The position numbers were made by a program, and so were the translations under genes. From assembly GCA_937889015.1 (NCBI GenBank), contig CALARR010000319.1, positions 1-15,556 on the forward strand: a stretch of 15,556 nt of DNA, read 5' to 3'. This document shows positions 8,301 through 13,685 of the stretch, piece by piece (positions within the stretch are counted from its first letter, which is position 1; each line of letters starts with the position of its first letter). The notes beneath the pieces were generated by a model, which had not been told where the DNA came from, did no database searches, and saw nothing but the letters and a program-made list of their open reading frames with translations. Origin of the DNA: an uncultured Planctomycetales bacterium. GTDB lineage: Bacteria > Planctomycetota > Planctomycetia > Pirellulales > Thermoguttaceae.

Positions 8301-8832
8301 GCTGCTGGCCCCGGAAGACACTCCCCGCGGCCGGTTGCTGCAAGACCTGCGACGCACGGCCCAGACGGTGATTCTTGCGATGCTTAAAGAAGCAACCCTG
8401 GAAAGGTTCACCGCTGCGTCGGAAAGCCAATCGCAGGAACCAGTCTTTTCGCTCCCGGCAGGCCTGGCTCTGGCCTCGCCCCGCCTGCAGACCTGCGGCG
8501 GGGCGCGACGCCTGTTGCTGCTGATGCCCGAGAGCCTAGCCCTGAACTGCCTCAGCCAGGCCGGGCGGCCCAGCGGCACGGAGTTGCCAACAGGGTCCGG
8601 GACCGGCTCTGAGAACGCTGCCTTCACTCCGGTGGCCGAACAGTTCAGTCGCCAACTGTCCCAGGCGCCGACCGTGGTCTCGGATCCGGAGAATGACCTG
8701 TTTCTGTGCTACGAGGGAGAACAGTTGCCCCTCCGGCGCGTGGCGGCTGCCGTGATCGACAGACGTCCGGAAAACGTCGAACTGGCCGCGCGTCTCCATA
8801 CGCGCGTCGACGTCGACTGGTCGCCCGTCTAG
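5311..8832 (+). CDS. Ser/Thr protein kinase fused to a tubulin-like domain
   Basis: 1173 residues, no transmembrane segment. Residues 19-268 are a Hanks-type kinase: glycine loop IGAGGYGEV 25-33, Lys47, Glu61, catalytic loop HLDVKPEN 142-149 (Asp144; Leu replaces the usual Arg of HRD), DFG 161-163, GLTPVYAAPE 178-187 and Asp198, so it should be active. A Pro-rich linker (about 280-345) leads to a tubulin/FtsZ-superfamily domain: LGIGGLAARAL 354-364 like the FtsZ GxGG loop, LLLLDTD 386-392, and MGGTGSGM 509-516, the GGGTGSG-type phosphate signature, then GRNRAGQGRDLAVANAHALLDEL. This matches the Pfam Tubulin_2 type (PF13809). A long helical region (about 825-960) and a conserved-looking tail (RLHTRVDVDW) follow. 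Residues 1073-1102 are encoded by a dispersed repeat (see 8528-8616). No canonical T7 catalytic loop was recognised, so GTP hydrolysis or polymerisation is unproven. The start lacks a clear ribosome-binding site. Confidence 0.87.
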   Translation: MSIAPPSPPFNLAEPIPGYRTQRRIGAGGYGEVWQADAPGGIAKAIKIVYGYHDSDRAARELAALNRIKEVRHPFVLSIERIELLDGHLVIVTELADSSLRTVFDQCRQEGAPGIPRAELLGYLGDAADALDHLSSQHNLQHLDVKPENLLRMGGRIKVADFGLVKDLQDVRCSMISGLTPVYAAPELFDGRPNRHSDQYSLAIVYQEMLTGTPPFEGRTTAQLAAQHLHSRPRLDRLPGSDQAILARALAKNPDQRFASCREMVDCLYEVTPNCRSNAPRFEMRANSPAAPLPTPLSNKTEVLSPAELVPERDLVPAVPRPSPPPLEPAPPMRDLGPLEFAPHDVTYAPAIVLGIGGLAARALTALQRRLANRFGDLGAVPALQLLLLDTDAETLKLATDGGAPDGLSNDAAILVPLRPSADYRQDLDSHLEWLSRRWMYNIPRSLQTQGLRPLGRLAFVDHLERVVERLRRAVRAAVEPQGLESSARQTGLPFRAGPPRVFVVSSIMGGTGSGMLLDAGYVLRKILRELGMADEGLCALLAYGRNRAGQGRDLAVANAHALLDELYHYSQPSQAYPGDPARGLPAFPPEDAPFSHTYLLHFGEDLDAQDFFAGAEQIARYLYCNTVTPAGTFFDRCRAAEHAADSPGADPTVRTFGLYQLGFTHEHVPASEVDTLCQSLVLRWRGAARAEPNRDSSGLSDPGRLLAAHLADGLCEEELRRAVHSRAAAMRLEMPGLLADLQTLAATEMGGSPESYLLAALPRLAGEDLAHPNAGLPPGELVLDTLDALICSSSVQAAATLSLEKIFAHYAEQRAADHGAVLRQWILEQAAALEHGLQRAERVSDVFAEHLRGLSHEAGERLPALRQQLDMLKHSLLSDKNGSRDWLRTRGIGPWRKTVVDDRLTRYFRTRIEELSLNVVCRLTGYLLRDVAAVDDKLRNLAADLNRLADECAQAPRDTVVAASGNSQAVVQVLRGRTTDLLAKMEEHVRSDMQRLLLAPEDTPRGRLLQDLRRTAQTVILAMLKEATLERFTAASESQSQEPVFSLPAGLALASPRLQTCGGARRLLLLMPESLALNCLSQAGRPSGTELPTGSGTGSENAAFTPVAEQFSRQLSQAPTVVSDPENDLFLCYEGEQLPLRRVAAAVIDRRPENVELAARLHTRVDVDWSPV
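8528..8616. repeat. Dispersed ~81-90 bp repeat, copy inside the kinase/tubulin gene
   Basis: Aligned by eye without gaps, this stretch matches 11363-11451 at 63 of 89 positions and 15470-15556 at 67 of 87. It is read in frame as about residues 1073-1102 of the kinase/tubulin protein, between the MPESLA strand and the conserved tail, a place where a linker insert would be tolerated. A short hairpin is possible: 8566-8574 pairs with 8583-8589 with a 2-nt bulge, one wobble pair and one mismatch. Confidence 0.7.
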
Positions 8833-8841
8833 TGATCCTCA

Positions 8842-8894
8842 GGCAAGTCCCATAGCGCGTCTGGGGAACAGACGCATCCCTGAAGTCCCTTGCC
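8842..8894. terminator. Nested hairpin between convergent genes
   Basis: GCGTCTG (8857-8863) and CAGACGC (8869-8875) form a perfect 7-bp stem with a 5-nt loop. An outer pair, GGCAAG (8842-8847) and CTTGCC (8889-8894), can enclose it. It lies just after the kinase/tubulin stop and before the convergent GH2 stop at 8927, where a bidirectional terminator is expected. No T-run is present, so strength is uncertain. Confidence 0.45.
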
Positions 8895-8926
8895 GGCCCT
8901 CGTCGTGTGCTGCTCGGCGGCCTCCT

Positions 8927-11182
8927 TCAACGTTCCTCGACCGCGTACAGTCCCACGTCCATCGCACGCTGCGGACCCTTGCGCATCGCACGCACGGCCA
9001 GCACGTGCTCGCCGGCCGGCAGTCGCATGCCTGGGTCGGTGGGCAACAGGTGATGGTAGTGCCGCCGTGTGGGCTTTCGCTGGTCTAGTTTCAGCACCAA
9101 CTTGCCGTCGATGAAGATCTCCCCTTCGTCCGTCCAGTGGTAGATGGCCAGACGCAAGGCATCGTACTCGCGGTCAGTGCGGAAACTCCGCCGCAGCCAG
9201 ATTTCCTTTCCATCCCAAGGCGAGCCCTTGGGCAACTCGGGATGGTTGCCGGCCATCAAAGGCCCGGAGATCTGCTGCCACTCGCCGTCGTCATAGTCCG
9301 GCTTTCTCCAGCCCCCGCCCGGCCTCCGTTGCGTCTGCCGCCAGGGCTGCGCAACGAACTGCGAGGTCTCGACCAGCCACGTCGCCTTCGGCGCAGCGGC
9401 ATACAACGGTGTGTGCAGGCCCTTCAGCCGTTCTGCGTCCGCCTTGGTCACCGCCCGATCGTAAGTCAGCCAGCCGTTGACCTCCCGTTCCACGTCGGTG
9501 GTCTGCGTGTAGATGGCCGCTGCCACGCCCAGGCCGGTCAGCCCACGCAGCGTGCGCAGGTGGCGTTGATAGTCGCCCAGCAGTGTCTCGATGTCCTTGT
9601 AACCCTGATAGCCCCAACTCCCCTCTTGCAGCCACAGATGCCCCTCGACCGGCAATCCCAGACCGCCGAATTCTCCCACCACCACTGCCCGGCCCGGACC
9701 CGGCGGCTCGATTGCCGGGGCAGGGTACGAATGGATGTCCAGGAAACTGCCGATCCCGCGGTCCACCCACCCACTGACCGAGTTCAGCAACCGCGTCGGG
9801 TCGTAGCGCCCGGCCCAACCGGCCACGCGCGCCGTGTCATACTGCCCCCAGCCCTCGTTGAACACCACCCACACCACGATGCACGGATGGTTGTAGTGAT
9901 CGTCGATCAGGGCCTTCAACTCGGCTTCGAACTGCCGCGCCGATTCGGCCGGACGCTCGGCGTCGGGCTGGCCTGGCTGGACGAACATGTCCCCCGGCGT
10001 GCGCAGCGTCGGGTGCGCGCTGGGCATGTCCTGCCAGACCATCAATCCCAGTCTGTCGCACCAGTAGTACCACCGCGCGGGCTCCACCTTCACGTGCTTG
10101 CGCGCTACGTTGAAACCCATCTTCAACGTGGCCTCGATGTCGAACCGCAAGGCCTCGTCCGTGGGCGCCGTGTACAGGCCATCCGGCCACCAGCCCTGGT
10201 CCAGCGGCCCGTATTGGAACTGCTGCTGGCCATTCAGGAAGATCCGATAATTGCCTTCCTGATCCGGCTTGATCTGAATCAAGCGCAGACCAAAGTAACT
10301 GGCTACCGCGTCGCCGCTGGCCAGCTTGACCTCCAGATCGTAGAGCGTGGGATGCCCCGGCGCCCAGGGCTCAACCGCCGACAGCGGCAGCACGCACTCC
10401 TGGCCGCACACGCCGCTGACCTGGCCCGCCGCCGTGCCGTGCAGCTTGGCCCGCGCTACAAACGCCTCGCCGGCCGGACCGTCCACGCTGAGCTTGAGGC
10501 ACTTGGCCTCCAGTTCTGGCGTGAGTTTCATGCCGCGCACGTGCTTGGCCGGAACAGGTTCCAGCCACACCGTCTGCCACATGCCCGTCACTGCCGTGTA
10601 CCAGATCCCTTGCGGCTTCAGCTGCTGCTTCCCTCGCGGCTGGGAACCGGTGTCCGTCGGGTCCCACACGGCGACCACGACTTCTTGCTCCTGCTCCGCG
10701 CCAGACTGCAGAGCCTCCGTGATGTCGAAGGTGAAGGGATCGAAGCCCCCCTCGTGCTTGCCTACCGCTCGGCCGTTGACCCACACCTCGGCTTGCCAGT
10801 CGACGGCGCCGAAGTGCAGCAACAACCGGCCGCCGTCGTCTGGCCGCGCCGCGCGTACCGTGCGACGATACCACAACCGCTGATCCGGCTGCACGTCGCG
10901 ACCCACGCCCGACAGCGCCGATTCCACGCAGAAGGGAACCAGGATCTTCCCTTCCCAACGCTCGGGCCGCGCGGCTGCCTTGGCCACGATCGCATAGTCC
11001 CACAGTCCGTTCAGGTTCTGCCACGCTGCGCGCACCATCTGCGGCCGGGGATACTCGGGCAGGACGCGATCGGCACGCACGTCGGCCGCCCAGCGTGTGC
11101 GGAGCTTGTCGCCGGCCATCTGCCATTGGCCAGAAACCGCCGTTGTGAAGAGCATCAACGCGAACGTCATCCAGGTCTTCAT
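8927..11182 (-). CDS. Exported glycoside hydrolase family 2 protein (beta-galactosidase/beta-glucuronidase-like)
   Basis: 751 residues. The N-terminus (MKTWMTFALMLFTTAVSGQ) is a signal peptide, cleaved after about residue 18. A GH2 sugar-binding jelly roll follows (about 40-210; NLNGLWDY 56-63, LWYRRTV 103-109, VDWQAEVWVNG 127-137, GGFDPFTFDIT 145-155), then an immunoglobulin-like domain (about 215-300), then a TIM barrel with acid/base Glu443 in FNEGWGQ and nucleophile Glu504 in VVVGEFGG. A C-terminal beta domain (about 620-751; SPWDGKEIWLRRSF, then DEGEIFIDGKLV) looks like a second carbohydrate-binding jelly roll. Retaining exo-beta-glycosidase activity is expected; whether galactoside, glucuronide or another sugar cannot be told from the motifs. 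ATG at 11182 is chosen over an in-frame start at 11224 because the signal peptide begins there and GGAG lies 7 nt upstream. Its divergent neighbour is the sulfatase, so joint action on a sulfated glycan is plausible. Confidence 0.87.
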   Translation of the reverse strand: MKTWMTFALMLFTTAVSGQWQMAGDKLRTRWAADVRADRVLPEYPRPQMVRAAWQNLNGLWDYAIVAKAAARPERWEGKILVPFCVESALSGVGRDVQPDQRLWYRRTVRAARPDDGGRLLLHFGAVDWQAEVWVNGRAVGKHEGGFDPFTFDITEALQSGAEQEQEVVVAVWDPTDTGSQPRGKQQLKPQGIWYTAVTGMWQTVWLEPVPAKHVRGMKLTPELEAKCLKLSVDGPAGEAFVARAKLHGTAAGQVSGVCGQECVLPLSAVEPWAPGHPTLYDLEVKLASGDAVASYFGLRLIQIKPDQEGNYRIFLNGQQQFQYGPLDQGWWPDGLYTAPTDEALRFDIEATLKMGFNVARKHVKVEPARWYYWCDRLGLMVWQDMPSAHPTLRTPGDMFVQPGQPDAERPAESARQFEAELKALIDDHYNHPCIVVWVVFNEGWGQYDTARVAGWAGRYDPTRLLNSVSGWVDRGIGSFLDIHSYPAPAIEPPGPGRAVVVGEFGGLGLPVEGHLWLQEGSWGYQGYKDIETLLGDYQRHLRTLRGLTGLGVAAAIYTQTTDVEREVNGWLTYDRAVTKADAERLKGLHTPLYAAAPKATWLVETSQFVAQPWRQTQRRPGGGWRKPDYDDGEWQQISGPLMAGNHPELPKGSPWDGKEIWLRRSFRTDREYDALRLAIYHWTDEGEIFIDGKLVLKLDQRKPTRRHYHHLLPTDPGMRLPAGEHVLAVRAMRKGPQRAMDVGLYAVEER

Positions 11183-11189
11183 CGCAGAT

Positions 11190-11193
11190 CTCC
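11190..11193 (-). promoter_or_regulatory. Ribosome-binding site that sets the GH2 start
   Basis: GGAG on the minus strand, 7 nt before the ATG at 11182. It favours the start that gives an intact signal peptide over the longer frame, which opens with an Arg-rich run. Confidence 0.6.
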
Positions 11194-11263
11194 GGGAGTC
11201 TGAGGCCAGCCGTCGTCTCCGCACGCCAGCGCCCTGTGGTCGCGCGCGGCATTGCTGTGCGCT

Positions 11264-11342
11264 CCTTTGTACTCTGCCCGAGGGTACGAAGCCATGTCCC
11301 TTTGTATTCGCCTCTTGCGGTTTCGTATACCGCGGCCATGTC
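11264..11342. repeat. Imperfect direct repeat pair of about 35-44 bp
   Basis: CCTTTGTA followed by T/CTC occurs at 11264 and again at 11299, and GCCATGTC occurs at 11291-11298 and 11335-11342. The blocks thus repeat in the same order with different spacing inside. They may be the worn remains of another tandem array next to the 81-bp repeat, or of the GH2 promoter region. Confidence 0.35.
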
Positions 11343-11352
11343 GCCAGAGACT

Positions 11353-11526
11353 GAGACCGGCACCAAGAACCTGGCCCGGAACCGCTGCAGCCAGGTGGAG
11401 CGGTTCAGCGAAACTGAGCTGTCGACACCGGCGGAGACCGGCACCAAGAACCTGGCCCGGAACCGCTGCAGCCAGGTGGAGCGGTTCAGCGAAACTGAGC
11501 TGTCGACACCGGCGGAGACCGGCACC
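11353..11526. repeat. Tandem repeat: two exact 81-bp units plus a 12-nt third start
   Basis: Unit 1 is 11353-11433 and unit 2 is 11434-11514, identical at all 81 positions; the next 12 nt (11515-11526, GAGACCGGCACC) begin a third copy that then diverges. The exact identity points to recent duplication. Each unit is related to the copies at 8528-8616 and 15470-15556 (about 69-71% identity, aligned by hand). Within a unit, 11401-11409 can pair with 11418-11424 by five Watson-Crick and two wobble pairs around a 2-nt bulge. Confidence 0.9.
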
Positions 11527-11532
11527 TATAAT
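11503..11532 (+). promoter_or_regulatory. Near-consensus sigma-70-type promoter for the sulfatase
   Basis: TATAAT at 11527-11532 is a perfect -10. TCGACA at 11503-11508 matches the -35 consensus at five of six bases, with an 18-bp spacer. Transcription would start near 11539, giving a leader of about 57 nt before the ATG at 11596. The -35 lies within the second 81-bp unit and the -10 begins exactly where the third unit breaks off. Confidence 0.55.
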
Positions 11533-11583
11533 CCGAGGAGGGCGACCGTGCGTCGGTCGCGCTCCGGTTTTGCCCCGCCACTC

Positions 11584-11587
11584 GGAG
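11584..11587 (+). promoter_or_regulatory. Ribosome-binding site that sets the sulfatase start
   Basis: GGAG, 8 nt before the ATG at 11596. A stronger-looking GAGGAGGG at 11535-11542 precedes an in-frame GTG at 11548, but the predicted transcript would start inside that site and the extra 16 residues would sit in front of the signal peptide, so ATG 11596 is preferred. Confidence 0.55.
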
Positions 11588-11595
11588 ACCTCTAT

Positions 11596-13443
11596 ATGGC
11601 CAGGCATCGACCCGCCATTTCGATCCTGCTGGTACTCGCCTCGTGCACCTTGGGCCATGCGGCGCCCCCACCCAACGTGGTCTTCATCCTGGGCGATGAT
11701 GTGGGCTGGCGCGATCTGGGCTGCTACGGCAGTACCTACCACAAAACGCCCAATCTCGATGCCCTCGCCGGTCGAGGGATGCGGTTCACCCAGGCCTATT
11801 CCGCCAACCCGCTCTGCTCGCCCACCCGGTCGAGCATTCTGACGGGCCTCTATCCAGCGCGCATCGGGATCACCACTCCTTCCTGTCACGTGAAACAGGA
11901 AATCCTGGACAAGAGCCTGCAAGCCAAGGCCCCGCCCTCGGCCAAGGCGCTGCAGGCCGTGAGCCTCACCCGGTTGAAGCAGGAATACTTCACCCTCGCC
12001 GAGGCTTTGAAGGAAGCCGGCTACGCCACGGGCCACTTTGGCAAGTGGCATCTCGGCCCCGAACCCTACGACCCGCTGCACCAGGGGTTCGACGTCGATT
12101 TCCCGCACTGGCCCGGTCCGGGCCCGGCCGGCAGCTATCTGGCTCCGTGGAAGTTCCCCGAAACCCTCCTGGTCGGTCGGCCCGGCGAGCACATCGAAGA
12201 CCGCGTCTCGGCAGAAGTCGTGAAGTTCATCCGCGCCAACAAGGACCGGCCCTTCTACGTCAACTACTGGTGCTTCTCGGTCCACTCTCCCTGGGACGCC
12301 AAGCCGGAACTGGTGGAGAAGTACCGCCGCACGGCCGATCCCAACAACCCCCAGCGCAATCCCGTCTATGCGGCCATGATCCACAGCATGGACGAGGGGG
12401 TGGGGCGCGTGGTTCGGGCGATCGACGAGCTGGGGCTGGCCGAACGCACGATCTTCGTCTATTTCGCCGACAATGGCGGCGTGGATTGGCACGAGCCGAA
12501 GATGCAGCAGGCCTTCGGTATGCAGGATCCGCCCACCAGCAATCTGCCGCTGCGCGGCGGCAAGGCCACCATGCACGAAGGCGGCACGCGCGAACCCTGC
12601 ATCGTGGTCTGGCCCGGCGTCACCCGGCCCGGCGCAACCAGCGACGCCCTGGTCCAAAGCCTCGACTTCTATCCCACGCTTCTCGACATGCTGGGACTCA
12701 AGCCGCATCCTGGCGTGAAGTTCGACGGCCAGAGCTTCGCCGGCGTGCTCAAGGGCCAGCCGGGCACGCGCGACACGGTGTTCTGCCACTTCCCGCACAC
12801 CGGTCACGACCGCCTCGGCCCCGCCACCTATGTGCGCAAGGGCGACTGGAAACTCATTCGCCGCTATTGCGACAGCGCCGACCAGACCGACACCTTCGAA
12901 CTCTACAACCTCCGCGACGATCTGGCCGAGAGCCAGAACCTGGCGGAGCAGAAGCCGGACAAGGTCCGCGAGCTGAACGCCCTGATCGATGCCTTCCTGG
13001 CCCATACCGAAGCCCTGGTGCCCAAGCCCAATCCCGACTACGTCGCGCCGGGCCGTTGGACGGCCGGCAAGGACGCCCAAGTCGAGTTCCGCGACGGCCT
13101 GGCAATCGTGCGCAGCCAGAAGGATCGCCCCACGCTCCAGGTTTCGCTGCCGCCGCAGCCGGCGGGCGACTTCGTGGTCAAGTTCCGTGCTCGCGTGAGC
13201 AAAGGCCAAGGCGGACTGGTCCTGTGGGGCACCAATCGCGAACCGGGCTTCGCGCCCACGCGCCGCCAGCCGGTGCCCTCGAAGTTCGACGGCCAGTGGC
13301 ACGACTACGAAGTGCGGTTCACCACGCCCGATACGCTGCAGCAACTGCGCGTGGACGTGAGTTTGGCGCCCACCACGGTGGAATTCGATTGGATTCGCCT
13401 GGAACGCGCCCCCGGTGCGACCATCCAGGCATGGGAATTCTGA
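11596..13443 (+). CDS. Exported sulfatase (formylglycine-dependent, CxPxR type)
   Basis: 615 residues. Residues 1-22 (MARHRPAISILLVLASCTLGHA) are an export signal; cleavage after GHA is likely, although LASC at 14-17 also fits a lipobox, so a lipoprotein is possible. The sulfatase domain starts at PPNVVFILGDDVGW with metal ligands Asp34 and Asp35. Cys74 in C-S-P-T-R78-S-S-I-L-T-G is the residue that anaerobic or aerobic maturation enzymes oxidise to formylglycine. Lys150 and His152 (HFGKWHLG) and Asp292-Asn293 (ADNGG) complete the usual site, so the enzyme should be active on a sulfate ester. After the sulfatase C-terminal subdomain (to about 475), residues 485-615 form an extra beta-rich module (GKDAQVEFRDGLAIV, DFVVKFRARV, WHDYEVRF, VEFDWIRL) like a carbohydrate-binding or LamG-type sandwich. 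Substrate is unknown; neighbours suggest a sulfated polysaccharide, possibly a fucan. No maturase is in the window. Confidence 0.9.
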   Translation: MARHRPAISILLVLASCTLGHAAPPPNVVFILGDDVGWRDLGCYGSTYHKTPNLDALAGRGMRFTQAYSANPLCSPTRSSILTGLYPARIGITTPSCHVKQEILDKSLQAKAPPSAKALQAVSLTRLKQEYFTLAEALKEAGYATGHFGKWHLGPEPYDPLHQGFDVDFPHWPGPGPAGSYLAPWKFPETLLVGRPGEHIEDRVSAEVVKFIRANKDRPFYVNYWCFSVHSPWDAKPELVEKYRRTADPNNPQRNPVYAAMIHSMDEGVGRVVRAIDELGLAERTIFVYFADNGGVDWHEPKMQQAFGMQDPPTSNLPLRGGKATMHEGGTREPCIVVWPGVTRPGATSDALVQSLDFYPTLLDMLGLKPHPGVKFDGQSFAGVLKGQPGTRDTVFCHFPHTGHDRLGPATYVRKGDWKLIRRYCDSADQTDTFELYNLRDDLAESQNLAEQKPDKVRELNALIDAFLAHTEALVPKPNPDYVAPGRWTAGKDAQVEFRDGLAIVRSQKDRPTLQVSLPPQPAGDFVVKFRARVSKGQGGLVLWGTNREPGFAPTRRQPVPSKFDGQWHDYEVRFTTPDTLQQLRVDVSLAPTTVEFDWIRLERAPGATIQAWEF

Positions 13444-13673
13444 GCCCGGGTTTCCCTCAGAAGACCGCCACGCGCGGCCCGCCTTTCGCGCCGGCCCCCG
13501 TCAATGAGGCGTCTCTTCGCGAAAACAAGGCCCACGGCGACCGCCAGCACGCCCTGAAGGGCTTCCCGGCGCGTGCTCCAGCGGGTACCATGCCCCTATA
13601 GGAAACGGCCTGTTGCGTCTCGGTTACGTTCCAAGAACACAATCCTCTCAGTCCATACTGCGAAGCGATCCAC

Positions 13674-13677
13674 GGAG
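13674..13677 (+). promoter_or_regulatory. Ribosome-binding site of fucI
   Basis: GGAG, 8 nt before the ATG at 13686. The 242-nt gap between sulfatase and fucI shows no clear promoter or terminator hairpin, so co-transcription with the sulfatase is possible but not shown. Confidence 0.55.
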
Positions 13678-13685
13678 ATTGTCCC

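Larger units (their letters stand above)
11183..11595. other. Divergent GH2/sulfatase intergenic region
   Basis: 413 nt holding, from left to right, the GH2 ribosome-binding site, a pair of imperfect direct repeats (11264-11342), two exact 81-bp tandem units plus 12 nt (11353-11526), and the sulfatase promoter and ribosome-binding site. The reading frame stays open through the repeats on both strands, because 81 is a multiple of three, but this is not taken as coding. Confidence 0.6.

Noticed and set aside
5287..8430. Two long minus-strand frames opposite the kinase/tubulin gene (5287-6780 and 6901-8430)
   Set aside because: Both lie wholly across conserved kinase and tubulin-like coding sequence and encode low-complexity Gln-, Gly- and Arg-rich products.
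9137..11203. A 688-codon open frame on the + strand opposite the GH2 gene
   Set aside because: It is the antisense shadow of a gene with clear GH2 catalytic motifs. The translation is rich in Arg, Pro and His with no domain, as expected when GC-rich DNA lacks stops in the opposite frame.
11353..11526. The tandem repeat as a CRISPR array
   Set aside because: The units are contiguous and identical over 81 bp with no unique spacers, and no cas gene is present.
11236..11595. An N-terminal extension of the sulfatase that would translate the tandem repeats
   Set aside because: The frame is open, but a signal peptide starts at 11596 with a ribosome-binding site 8 nt upstream and a strong promoter at 11503-11532 lies inside the extension.
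11179..13344. A 721-codon open frame on the - strand opposite the sulfatase and through the tandem repeat
   Set aside because: Antisense to a sulfatase with an intact CxPxR motif. It has no recognisable domain, and it runs through the 81-bp repeats only because 81 is a multiple of three.
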